Shown: piece by piece, positions 11,985-22,920 of the stretch
Layout of the letters: every line of letters starts with the position of its first letter
Position numbering within the stretch: the stretch's first letter is position 1
Origin: Imbricaverruca yamaguchii
Lineage: Eukaryota > Arthropoda > Thecostraca > Neoverrucidae
Direction of reading: 5' to 3'
Length of the DNA: 64,000 bases
Assembly (NCBI GenBank): GCA_034440575.1
Contig: JAOTOL010001478.1
Span: 921,001-985,000, forward strand
Notes under the pieces: model-generated
Seen by the model: only the letters and a program-made list of their open reading frames with translations
Told to the model about the DNA's origin: nothing
Database searches by the model: none
Translations under genes and position numbers: made by a program

Positions 11985-13108
11985 AACGGCGTCCCCAGGA
12001 CGGCACAGGACAGGACAGGACAGCGCAGGACAGGACAGGACAGGCAAGACGGCACAGGACAGGACAAGGCACTGGACACAGGACAGCGTCGACATGGAGA
12101 AACGGCGTCCCCAGGACGGCACAGGACAGGACAGGACAGCGCAGGACAGGACAGGGCGTCACAGGACAAGACAGGGCAGGCAGGACAAGACAGGGCGCCG
12201 ACAGGACAAGACAGGACGCACAGGCAGGACAGGGCACAGGACAAGACAGGACAGCACAGGACAGGACAAGACGGCACAGGACAGGACAGGACAGACAGGG
12301 CGCCAGGGACGGCACAGGACAGGGCAGGCGGACAGGACAGGGCGGCACAGGACAAGACAGGGCAGACAAACGGCGTCCAGGACGGACAGGACATACGGAC
12401 AGGACAAGAGGCACGAGCAGGCACAGGATGGCACAAGACAGTACAAGACAGTATAACCGGCGTCTCCAGGACGGCACAGGATAGGACAGGACGGCACAGG
12501 ACAAGACAGGACGGCACAGGACAGGACAGGACGTCACAGGACAAGACAGGACGGCACAGGACAGGACAGGACGGCACAGGACTAGACAGGACAACACTGT
12601 ACAGGACGGCACAGGACAGGACGACACAGGACAGGACAGGGCGGCACAGGACAAGACAATACAGCTAGGGATAAGACAGGGCAGCACTGGACAGGACAGG
12701 GCGGCACAGGACAAGATAGGACAGCACAGAACAAGACAGGACAGCACAGGACAAAATAGGACAGCACTGGACAGGACAGGGCGGCACAGGACAAGATAGG
12801 ACGTGTACCGTCCTCGGACAAGACAGGACACCACAGGACAAGACAGGATGGCATAGGACAAGATAGGACGGCACAGGACAAGACAGGACAGCACAGGACA
12901 AGACAGGGCAGTAGGAATGGCGTCTTCTGGACGGCACAAGACAGGACAGGACAGGAGAAACATTTCCCTTGAGTAGCCGAGCGGAGTCAAGACGAGGAAA
13001 AATAACACCGGCACCGAGTAGCCAAGCGAGCAGCCACTGTCTGGACGACGGGGAAGACAAGACAGTCGTGGTCGGGACAGGACAGGACAAGACGGCAAGG
13101 CTAGGTTC
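11985..13108. repeat. AGGAC pentamer-based satellite with higher-order blocks
   Basis: About 1.1 kb made of ACAGGACAGG-type pentamers and variants (GGCACAGG, CAAGACAGG). The plus strand is almost free of T. A longer block beginning GTCGACATGGAGAAACGGCG recurs exactly at 11972 and 12088 (116 bp apart), and degenerate versions follow near 12450 and 12905. Minus-strand ORFs rich in Cys, Pro, Leu, Ser and Val are repeat artefacts. Confidence 0.93.
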
Positions 13109-13785
13109 ATTACAAGACGCCGTAGTAGCCGCAGTTGTTTGGTAGACAGGACAGGACAGCAGCAGGCCTGGGCAATAATGTTCCAGAAATGTTCTCAAAA
13201 TGTTCTCAAACAGTGGCGCTTATGAGGTGACATGGCATCCCCCAAACGAATGTCTCCCGGGCCATAATTACTGGAACCGGCCCTGTCTGTTCGCATGAGA
13301 ATCTGTGTATTTGGATGCATTTTTGCTGTATCTGCGTGAATCTGGATGTATCCGGCTGTACGTGTGTGTATCTGTATGCATCTATGTATTTAGTGATAAG
13401 CGCTCACTGCCGTGTACGCTCAGGCCGTGTAGATGCCAAAGATGCATACAGAATGGAATACAAATACGTTCATTAGTACGCCTATGTTTGCGTCTAGGGC
13501 TGACAGACATGTAATCCGGAATCGTACACTGTCTGAAAAATGCTAGTGCCCAACCCATTTCCCGACTTCCTCACTAAAGCTGTCACCTCTCCCATTTTAT
13601 CGTTTATTTGTATGCTACTTATAGTTCATGCTGACAATTGTACAGACCAAGGGTGTGTTGATCTCTGAAACTTATTGGAAGGATGCGCACACGCCATAGG
13701 GTCCAATGCTAAAAGCTGGAATGATTGGGGGTGGGGGTAGTTGTGGGTGTAAGACAAACATCGTGGGAGCACTTGATCACTAAAA

Positions 13786-13796
13786 GTATATAAAAC
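13786..13796 (+). promoter_or_regulatory. TATA-box-like element
   Basis: GTATATAAAAC is a close match to an animal TATA box, in otherwise ordinary sequence. A start site about 30 bases downstream would fall near 13817, shortly before an ATG at 13827. No other promoter evidence is visible. Confidence 0.3.
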
Positions 13797-13826
13797 AACA
13801 CTCCTGGTGCAGACCTTGTACTGGCA

Positions 13827-13997
13827 ATGAAAGAGCCGAGTTGTGCCACGTATCAGTCAGCCAACAAAGGATATTCGCAACACAGACCACACATGTGCAG
13901 GCGTATTTTCGGTCCTGGGCGTTTGCCAGCAGTAGCGCACCCAGAAGCTAGTCAGGGGGCTGCAACCCAAAAACGTTTGAGCTCTAAATGGAAATAG
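13827..13997 (+). CDS. small ORF (56 codons) downstream of TATA-like box
   Basis: An ATG-led ORF beginning MKEPSCATYQSANKG and ending in TAG. The Kozak context is weak and no domain or signal peptide is visible. The only reason to list it is its position about 30-40 bases after the TATA-like element. It could equally be chance. Confidence 0.12.
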   Translation: MKEPSCATYQSANKGYSQHRPHMCRRIFGPGRLPAVAHPEASQGAATQKRLSSKWK

Positions 13998-14525
13998 TTG
14001 ATTTGGTTCTGCTTTCCGTCGGCAATCTACGGGAAAGTCGCGCAACTTCGCCAGTTATGCTTATCGGTATCTCGGACCTTTTCTGCCACGTCTTCAGCTT
14101 TGAGTTAGCACAATGACCGATCCGATATGATATCCCAGTCGGCCTGTTTGCCGGAATGCTAAGGCCCATGCACGCGCAAGTCCGTTTGGAGTGATGCCAC
14201 TCCCCAGCAGCCCTGTTCCGGTTGAGCGGCCACTCCAAACACAGCCGCTGCCGGCCCGCTGGCGCCACCGTCGGCTCTGTGGTGGGAGAGCACCGGCGGG
14301 GCGTTCGTGGCGCCCCGCGGACCTTCAGGTGTCCAGTGGAGGCCCGCCGAGTGCCACTCGACCTCACGAGCGGCGGCCGCTCCGCCCACCAGCGGATCAC
14401 CGCCCGGTAGCCTTCTGCTGCAACTACTGCCTGTCATAGGAGTCGCCCGTCGCTGGACGGGTTAGCCTGGCTGTGGACGGCACAGTGGTCGGAGGGGCTG
14501 CGGGGGGGAGCGTCGAGGGGGAGAG

Positions 14526-14756
14526 GGGCTCTCATAGACACTCCTGGTCACCACTCCTGGTACTGGTCACACTCCTGGTCACCAGAGCGGGACTCTCATA
14601 GACCACTGGTCACACTCCTGGTCACCAGAGCGGGACTCTCATAGACCACTGGTCACACTCCTGGTCATCAGAGCGGGGCTCTCATAGACCACTGGTCACA
14701 CTCCTGGTCATCAGGGCGGGACTCTCATAGACCACTGGTCACATTGCTGGTCATCG
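14526..14756. repeat. 43-bp minisatellite
   Basis: About five units containing GACTCTCATAGACCACTGGT followed by CACACTCCTGGTCACCAGAG; homogeneous apart from CAC/CAT changes. Confidence 0.92.
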
Positions 14757-14859
14757 AGCCTACCGGCGCCAGGGATGCCAACAGATCAGTGCTTCACTGC
14801 TCACGGTGTCTACAGGCTGGCATTCCAGCCTTCTGGGATGCTTGCTTTGTCTCCGTCAT

Positions 14860-15237
14860 TCGAAGTACCTACAGATCAGTGTCTCGGCCATACGAGGTCA
14901 GTATCTCGGCCGGTCGGGGTGCCTACGGACAACGTCCTCGGCCGGTCATGGTGCCTATGTCAGTGTCTCGGCCGGTGGGGTGCCTGCAGGTCTGTGTCTC
15001 AGTCTGTGGGGGTGCCTACTGACCAGTGTCTCGTCCGGTCATGGTGCCTACGGATCAGTGTCTCGGCCGGTCGGGGTGCCTACGGACCAGTGTCTCTGTC
15101 TATGTGTGTGCCTATATGTCAGTGTCTCGGTCAGTGGGGTGCCTACATGTCAGTGCCTCGGTCTGTGGGGTGCCTACATGTCAGTATGCCCGTCGGTCGG
15201 GGTGCCTACGGGCCAGTGTCTCGGCCGGTCGGGCGAC
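14860..15237. repeat. 32-bp minisatellite
   Basis: About eleven units with core GTGCCTACGGACCAGTGTCT and a CGGCCGGTCGGG ending, more diverged than most arrays in the window. Confidence 0.88.
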
Positions 15238-16289
15238 AAGGAACGCTCGTGGACTACAGCGGACATATCCACTCCTCTCGTGATACCATCGCCACCGTTA
15301 TGCATGACACCGCGGCGTACTGCATAAACAATTGGTCGTAATTCGGCGCGATATGTCGCCGCAACTTGCATTTGGTAATGTCAGAGTTATGCTCGCATTT
15401 TGTTCGGCCATGCATGTCTGCGATGTGTGTAGCATCAGATAGTGGGTGGAGCCGGCAGCTGGCTGACCAGTGTGTGTGTGACGTCACTGGTGGTGAGGCA
15501 GCCAGACAGGACGGCTGTAGGCTGTAGGCTGTAGGCTGTAGGCTGCGGGGCTGACGGGGTGTCGGCATCGGCAGGCAGGGGCAGGGGCGCAGCGCGTGAC
15601 GGGCACGCGCAACGTATGCCTCGGGACGACACGAGCATGACTGCGGCACCACTCCGGGCCTGAAGCCAACTTCCAGCTGTAGAATTGTGCTTCAGGGTGA
15701 GCTTATGACGCCATGGGTAGCGACTGGACTTTCTACGCGATCGTCATGAGCCACCATTGCGGACCTAGTGCTACTACCCCTTCCCCCGTCCTGTGCCTGT
15801 CCCCACCCATTCCAGCACTGCTCTGGGTAGACGGTTCATATCGCAAGTCGAGGGGATTATGCGGTGTGAATCGTGCCGCTCTTTTGGTGGGAGCAGCGCA
15901 ATTTATAATTGTTGGGTAAGCTGAGGGAGAGGCTGACGTAAAGTCCGCTAAAGGGAGGTGTTCTTCCGCAGGAGCGCCAACAGTGCTTTTGCCTTTGGAT
16001 AACTGAGTGGCTGTATATTTGCGTCACAGCGGCAATTCATTTCTCCCAAAGCTTGTGCATGTACACTTCACACAGCTTCTTTCCGGGCACCTTCTCTTTC
16101 TCGCACACACACACACAAACACTCTTTGCTTTTTAGCTTGATTTGGACCACTTCGTCTTGGTATGCTTAGTAAGGTATCTTGAATTGTTGTAGGGCTGGG
16201 TGCAGGGGTTGTTCAAGGTAAATATTTCCCAAAATTATTGTCGAAATTTGAAATTTTGCGAAAATGCAAAATGATTATAGAACTTTTGT
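15238..16289. other. no recognisable gene
   Basis: Unique sequence. The only notable feature is an 8-bp repeat (GCTGTAGG, about four units) at 15511-15544. Confidence 0.4.
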
Positions 16290-16580
16290 TTCGAGGGTGT
16301 TCTGCTGAGGTATATCCCGTGAGTTCTGCCGAGGTTATCCCGTGTGTTCTGTTGAGGTGCTTCCGAATGTTCTGCTGAGGTGTTATCGTGTGCTATGCTG
16401 AGGTGTTCCGGTGTGTTCTGCCGAGGTGTTCAGCGTGCTCTCCTGAGACACTATCCTGTGTACTGCTGATGAATTTCCGTGTGTTCTGCTGAGGTGTTCC
16501 GTATGCTCTGCTGAGATGTTCAGTGTGTTGTTCTGAGATGTAACCCTGTGTTCTGCTGAAGTGTCTCCGGGTGTTCTGAC
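16290..16580. repeat. about 21-bp diverged minisatellite
   Basis: About twelve variable units around GTGTTCTGCTGAGGTGTTCC, an old array with substitutions in most units. Confidence 0.85.
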
Positions 16581-16904
16581 GGCAGCTGGAGGGCAGTGAT
16601 TGCTGGCAATGCTGCTAAATTGCTATCGTAAAACAGCTTATGTGGGCCACCGATACGTGACACAGATTGCTTGGGACAAGTGTTGTATCTGGCCGTGTAG
16701 TTGTCGACGATTAAGCGTTTTTCCAGTTGCCGGCTTGTAAGCACTGAAGCTGAAGTCTGAAAAGTTGCATTTTCTGTGCACTGACCAAGAGAGGCAATTT
16801 GCTTTTGCTGAATGTGTCTCACTGTTGTCCTGTTGATGGTTTGCTTCCCACTGAATGTTTCCATGTCCTATGGCCGGATAGTTTCCCACTCTGCCCTTCC
16901 GTGA

Positions 16905-17462
16905 CTGCGTGCCGACTGCACCAGGTCAGACTCGCTCGACCGAGGTCAGTGTATCGCTGCGTGTTCGTGGTAAGTGGCAGCACCGGTGTGCCTGTGCACC
17001 AGGTCAGACTCGCCCCACTGAGGTCAGTAGTGTGTAGTGGTAAGCGGCAGCACCGGTGTGCCGACTGCACCAGGTCAGACTCGCTCGACCGAGGTCAGTA
17101 GTGTACCACTTCGTGTTCGGGGTAAGCGGCACCACCGGTGTGTCTGTGTGCCAGGTCAGACTCGCTCGACCCAGGTCAGTGTATCGCTGGGTGTTCGTGG
17201 TGAACGGCAGCTCCGGTGACCTCTGCACCAGGTCAGACTCGCTCGCCGAGGTCAGTAGTGTACCACTGCGTGTTCGTAGCAAGCGGCAGCTCCGGTGTGC
17301 CGACTGCACCAGGTCAGACTCGCCCCACTGAGGTCAGTGTATCGCTGCGTGTTCGGGTAAGGGCAGCCGGTGTGTCTGTGCACCAGGTCAGACTCGCCCC
17401 ACTGAGGTCAGTGTATCGCTGCGTGTTCGGGGTAAGCGGCAGCTCCGGTCTACCTCTGCACC
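16905..17462. repeat. about 77-bp minisatellite
   Basis: Seven and a half units; the marker CCAGGTCAGA starts at 16921, 16999, 17070, 17151, 17228, 17309 and 17383 (spacing 71-81). Each unit has two AGGTCA hexamers and many contain GGTAAG, a donor-like hexamer. ORFs across it are repeat artefacts. Confidence 0.92.
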
Positions 17463-18332
17463 CAGCTCCTGTGGGAACTCCTCGCCGGGTGGCGGGCCGG
17501 CATCTTACGCGATCCCGGTGGCAACCGGCCGTGCCTCACGCTTCCCGCCAATGTAATGTGGCAGGCAATTGCATAATAACAGGGTCGGCAAGCATGCATC
17601 ATTGTTATATGGCCAGGCTGGTCACCGTAAGTGCACCGTTGGACACTCAGTCACCGCCCCATTAACATTTGGCTAAATGTGAGCGCTGTCACGTGGTTTA
17701 TTGGGCCATCTGCTTGAAAATCCTCCACTTTATGCGAGTCGTTTGGTGCATGGGTCTGCTGGGATGAGGTGGCGGTACATGGCAGGTCCGTTCAGGCTGG
17801 CTGGCGGTGCGTTTGGTAAGATGATGCCATTTGACGTGAAGGTTTCTCGTCACCTCTGGATTAAATGTATTTTCAACGTTTTCCCCAGTCAGGATCTGTG
17901 GGTTCATCATCTGTCATTAATCATTCAAACATTGCCGAAAAGGAAAAGCCATTTTGGCACATGATTGCAAGCGAGCTGAAACAAAGTCAACACCGGGATA
18001 GCGTCACATGGCTTGTCTTGTCTTGTCTCATGTCACGCTTCTCTCTGTCCTGTTTCACCTGCCCTGTCATTCCAGTGTCATCCACCCCTCCCTCGACTAT
18101 CCCGCCTTTTTGTGCCATATTTTGTTTCGTTTTGCCTATCCTGTCATTCCTCGTAATCCTCCTCCCTCCCTCTCCCCCTGTCCCGTTGTACCATTTTGTC
18201 TCGCTCTGCAGTGAACAGGTGGAAAATAATCAACAAAACTGCTGCTGCAAAGCTGGTGCTGCTAAAGGAAAATAGTTGGTGTTGCATGTTGGATTGAGGT
18301 CAATTTTAAGAATACATGGGCTGCATGCGTCG
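17463..18332. other. no recognisable gene
   Basis: Unique sequence, pyrimidine-rich at 18000-18200. Nothing identified. Confidence 0.4.
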
Positions 18333-18509
18333 AAGTTGGTAGGGGACGAGTAGCCTAGGGGTAAGTTGCTCGTCTCGCAATCGAAAAGTTCTGGGTTCGA
18401 GTCTCACCTGTCGCTACTCTTCGCCTGCGGCCAATCGGCGTGAGAGATTGGCGACGCTACATGACTCAACTGTCGATGTGTCATAAAACCAATAACCAAC
18501 CAAGTTGGT
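18333..18509 (+). mobile_element. tRNA-derived SINE copy 2 with 8-bp TSD
   Basis: The body is 18341-18501: A-box-like TAGCCTAGGGGTAAGTTGCT, B box GGTTCGAGTCTC, then the shared body with CCAATCGGCGTGAGAGATTG. It ends in AAACCAATAACCAACC. The direct repeat AAGTTGGT flanks it at 18333-18340 and 18502-18509. Confidence 0.9.
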
Positions 18510-19184
18510 GCTGCAGATGTAATACCTCCAATACACTCCCCACCCATGTTGCAGTGCTTACTGTTGTTTTTTTCAGGACCTGAGTTATGATCGAATCTAC
18601 TTGACGGATCAGTCATATCGCTCACGGTTATACGCGTTGAAAACGTTTCGCTTTGTGTCCATGGAATTATGACAACTTCCATGTGATCGCGAACATACAA
18701 ACGATCGCAGAGTTGGGAGAGGTGAGAGAGGCAAGAGGAAATGGTTATTTTTCAGACAACGCCGTAGGTTCTTAGTTAACACACTCGGCACTCTGTGTGT
18801 TCTACGTTAATATGCTCCAGAGTGTGTCGAGGGTTTGTCCCTCCGTCCGCGGTTGCCAGCCTACGCAAACGGGTGAAGTCCGGCGAAGAGCTGGAATTCA
18901 GACGCTTGGCCTCACGAGCTAAAACTACTTAGACAAATTCCTGAGATAGACGGAGAAACACGCATAGCCAGTGGACAGCTGCTTCGTTGTTAAGCCATTG
19001 GCCGGGGAAGTATGTGTTCCGTTCACTTCACTGCGAACTTCTTGGTGTCCGTCCACGCCTGAAACTTCCTTCGACAGGCGCAGGCGCAGGCACAGGCGCA
19101 GGCACAGGCGCAGACACGGGGGCAATAGCGGGTGAAACAAATGGCCTTTCCCAGACCAGTAGCCAGTCCCTGCGCTTTATACGA
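18510..19184. other. no recognisable gene
   Basis: Unique sequence. A short GGCGCAGGCACA repeat lies at 19076-19118. Nothing else identified. Confidence 0.4.
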
Positions 19185-19500
19185 CCGCATAGTTTACCAC
19201 TGGTGTCATGAGCCACCCTCACCACTGACTACCACTGACATTATGTGCTCTTAACACCACTGACTACCACCGGCATTATGGGATACTAATATCACTGACT
19301 ACCATTCACATTATGAGCCACTGACACCACTAACACCACTGACTACCACTGGCATTATGAGCCACTGACACCACTGACTACCACTGGCATTATTACCCAC
19401 TGGCACCACCGACTACCACTGATGTTATAAGCCACTGACACCACTGACTACCAGTGCCATTATGAACCACTGACACCACCGACTACCACTGACATATGAA
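19185..19500. repeat. about 35-bp minisatellite of CACTGAC words
   Basis: Units built from CACTGACACCACTGACTACC followed by ACTGGCATTATGAGC, with variable numbers of the 9-bp CACTGACAC word. The same word forms a short separate array at 19742-19785. Confidence 0.88.
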
Positions 19501-19741
19501 TTGATTATGGTCCACCACTTCCTGGAATCCATAACTCCCGGGGGCCCATCGAGAAGTCGTAGGTGGCAAGGAGGAAACACGTCTTGTCAGCGGCGAAATT
19601 TACACGATTTCATTGTAGTTCTGAAATTTCCTCACGCTTGGATATATTACGTTGACGTGACCGTTTCAAACTTATTTTCTGCATCAAATATTCCCAGAGT
19701 TCCAGAAACTGGCTGTTTTGCACGACTGCTTCAAAAGTATG

Positions 19742-19785
19742 TGCCACTGACACCACTGACACCACTGACACCACTGACACCACAT
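19742..19785. repeat. 9-bp repeat CACTGACAC
   Basis: Four to five tandem CACTGACAC words, identical to the core of the array that ends 240 bases upstream. Confidence 0.9.
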
Positions 19786-21539
19786 AAAACAGTCGTGCGG
19801 AGTGAGAAAGGTCGTGTGGTTTTGTTTTGCTCGTGCGTACATCCGCCAATACTCACGTTTTGCGCTCTACAGCCTGCAGAATGACATGACCACCTTGTCA
19901 TGCAGCCCGGACACTATTCTACAAAACCTCAGGCGTGTCAAACTGACATGTTACGCCGTGCCGATACTGTCTGACGGTAGGTATGCATCACACATGGGAG
20001 CAGATCTTGTGCCCATCACACTTAATTAATGTCCCCGGTGGTAGCTTCGGGCGTACTCAGGCGGGGATTATGCGAACCGAGCATAAACGGCGTCCTGTTT
20101 TGCGCCAAGCATGAAGGTGCCACTGAAGAATTGAGAGCTGATGTCGCGGCTCTGTTCGCCACATCAGCTGGCGGCGAGCGCGTGCCAAGCCGTGACGTGC
20201 CACATCAGGGTGCAGCACGGGCAGCAGCTGCCATCACATCACTGACGCGGCTGGACGCTCCTTCTCTCCCAAGTGTCTTCCGCCCTTCCTGCCACTATAA
20301 AGAACTGCAAACTAGTGTTACTGTCGATCACGTGGATACCAGGGCGATAAACTGGAACTAAATTCACCGAATAGTTGCCGATGGGCCGCCATCGACGACC
20401 CACGAGCCGCCTAAGATAGTGGCACCGTTCCGAAGTGGCTGTAGCGTTTTATGGACATCATAGACCTTGCGGGAGGACCGCCCACGCGGCTTTTGGTGGA
20501 TACTTCGGCTCGACTGTAAGCTTTCATCAGGTTCATAGTGCAGAAGACGACGTGAGGAGCTCTACAGTAGCCAACTTCCGCGCTGACCGTAACTTCGTTG
20601 GGGCTCCCCAGACCCGAAGTCCTCCGGATAAACGCGTGAAGAAAACCGTCCAACGGGCGGCGAGTCTACGACCTTTCCAACACTTTACGGCGCACGCCAC
20701 AGCCCGGGGCAAGGGCGGTGGGCACCTCCGCCACGACCGGGGACCGCACTGCACGGACGGATGGTGACGTCACCGCGCCGACGTCACTGGCCAGGTCCGT
20801 GGGGGCCGACTGGTGCCCGGCGGAGACGGCGGCGGGACCGGCGGGCCTCGCGCGCCCCGCTGTCCGGCTACCGGGGCCGGGGTGTGCGGCAACATTGTCG
20901 TCTCATTCGGCGGCCGACCGAGAGAGGCGTGACGTCGTTACAAGACTGGGCGTCTTCACCACGCGATGGTACAATACACCGCCCTTGATCTCGGCTGGCC
21001 AGGCTGCCATTCGGCGAACAAGTTGTTCTTAAATGGGTCGATGGCGGGTATCGCGACAGTTTACTTCGGAAGTGTCTTACTGCATTGCATAATATGGAGC
21101 GTTGTAAATACGTGGACAAATGAGTGGCAGAGTCGGCTGAAAGCATTGCAGAAACCATCGTTTCCTGGGGTTGCATACGTTTCCAGTGTTCTCTCTTCCT
21201 GAGCCCTCACGGGTTCAACCGAGCTACCAAATGTCTTCGGATTTTGGCATTGTAATATATGGGACAGCTTGTCCTATGTTGTCGTCTAGGTTGCTAGCTT
21301 TGACATTGTTAGCCCCGCACAAATGCTTCATAGATAAACATTGGGGTGATTAGCAATGATTCATAATTGGCGATTTTATTATCATTAATGCGATATAAGA
21401 AATTCGAGATCGAGAATGTTTTGAACGGTAGCTTCGCCAGAAAATGTAGTGTGGAGCTACACATTTAACATTAAGGTTATGTCAAGCAGGGTGGTGAGAC
21501 CCAACAACACCTGGTGTCTCCACCGATACATCGGCCTGC
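19786..21539. other. no recognisable gene; GC-rich patch 20.6-20.9 kb
   Basis: Several short ORFs, none with a domain. A TATA-like CTATAAAG lies near 20294. A GC-rich, CpG-rich patch occupies about 20640-20930. Confidence 0.35.
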
Positions 21540-22920
21540 ACGAGGCCGGCAGGAGCGGCCGAGGGTGAGGGAACCAAAGGGGGGGGGCAGGGCAGCGTCC
21601 CTCAACTTTGGACAAGCTAAGCATTGACACCATTGGTGTTGCATGGAAAGAGCCGACCTCAAAATAGCTCTTCCCCCTCCTCCTCATTGCGACAGTTTCC
21701 GTGCCACTGGCAGCGGCGTGTCTCAAACAGTGACAGCGTTCTCAACACTCGGCGTGCATGTAGCCGCCCCGGGTGCACAAACGCCACAAAGCGCAGCAGG
21801 ACGCGAGAATAACCGCATCGGCCAACTGCCCCCACCGTTCCCCGACTGCAGGCGACCTCCTCAGCTGCCATCTGACCTGTCTGCTGACCGCCACGGGTCG
21901 AACCCTCCCGTGCGTTATGTCACCGAGCAGTACCCCCGGCGCGCTGGTGACGTGAGACTCGTGACCTTGGCGACGTGTCGTGCCGAGCATGACGGGCACA
22001 AAGGTAAACAATGCGCCCCGACAGCGGCCCGACCGGGGGCCGACGACACCGCTGCGCCATAAATACGCTCTCCGTCCACGCCGGACCCAACACGGGGCCC
22101 GCCGGTCTCTACAGACAGGTGAGCACAAGTCGTCTCGCAAGGAGGGGCACATGGCATTGTCGGCTGCACGCCAAAGCGAGAACCGAGGCGGTTGCACATC
22201 GTTGCACACATGGCACGTACCGGTAGTACTGGAAGCCCTGCGCCATGTGCAGGTCCATCGGCATGTGCGGGTGCGTGTGCAGCGAGTGGTGCGCGCCGGG
22301 AAATCCATCGCCCGGCTGCATCATGACGGCCGGAAGCACCTGGGAGCGTCACGATTCTCGCACGAGCGCCGCCTCAACCCTCGCACGCCATCTATCCCCG
22401 GCCAACTAGAGTGAGCCGGGCCGCCCGCCGCCCATGCCGGCCGCCGCCGCCGCATCGACTTTCTACGGCCGAGCCATGCGGGCCGACAGCCAATCAGCGG
22501 CCGCGGCGCCGGCCGGGGGCGGAGTCTCCAACACAGGTAGCCACTCACAGGTGCTAAGCGCCTTTCCAAAAACTAATATTGGAGGGTGATTGCGAGGAAA
22601 AAATGAATGCAGGCGGCGCGCCCGCCAGGTGGGAGTTAATGGCACGGCGGCGGCGACGGAATCCGGAGCGCCGGGCCGTGTGCGGCAGATGTGGCGCACG
22701 ATACGGCGCGGCGGCGAGCGGCGGCGCGCCCGTAACGAGACCGATGATGGATGGGCCGTCGCGGCCGGCGGCTGCGCAGTGTCGTGGCCGCGGGCGGCGG
22801 CGGCCCGAGCCGGCACATGTCTAATGGTCAGAGTAATGACCGGCTTTACAGGTTGTCTCCGGAGATGCTGGTGCCGTCGTGCGGGCGGCGGCTACACGTC
22901 GGACGAAACGCGCGGGCGAT
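21540..22920. promoter_or_regulatory. CpG-rich region with CCAAT element
   Basis: GC- and CpG-dense sequence, richest at 22410-22920, with a CCAAT-containing motif (CAGCCAATCAGCGG, near 22488) and a GC trinucleotide-rich flank. It lies immediately upstream, in minus-strand sense, of the exon candidate at 22221-22339, so it may include that gene's promoter or upstream exons. Several GC-rich ORFs overlap it and I cannot choose among them. Confidence 0.35.
22221..22339 (-). CDS. candidate internal exon, His/Met/Pro-rich, regulatory-protein-like
   Basis: A 119-bp minus-strand exon candidate bounded by an acceptor (GACGCTCCCAG) and a donor (CG|GTACGTG). Of 39 codons, 35 end in G or C, which is strong coding bias. 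The peptide reads from LPAVMMQPGDGFPGAHHSL through HTHPHMPMDLHMAQGFQYYR. Such His/Met/Pro-rich segments are common outside the DNA-binding domains of developmental transcription factors, but no domain is present here and I will not name a family. The 119-bp length shifts phase by two, so flanking exons are required. The CpG island just upstream fits a regulated gene transcribed leftward. Confidence 0.45.

Larger units (their letters stand above)
13109..14525. other. no confirmed gene; holds a TATA-box candidate
   Basis: Unique sequence. It contains the TATA-like element and small ORF listed separately at 13.79-14.0 kb and a GC-rich patch at 14190-14460 with overlapping ORFs of no clear frame bias. 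Confidence 0.4.

Noticed and set aside
10923..12122. 399-codon minus-strand ORF and overlapping plus-strand ORFs
   Set aside because: They translate the 20-bp and AGGAC arrays; every frame is open.
20430..20520. LTR-retrotransposon protease-like RLLVDTSARL
   Set aside because: Only ten residues resemble a DTGA-type motif; no RT, RNase H or integrase follows, and a stop comes at once.
21890..21905. GGTTCGACCC on the minus strand as a tRNA B box
   Set aside because: No A box at suitable distance and no cloverleaf could be drawn.
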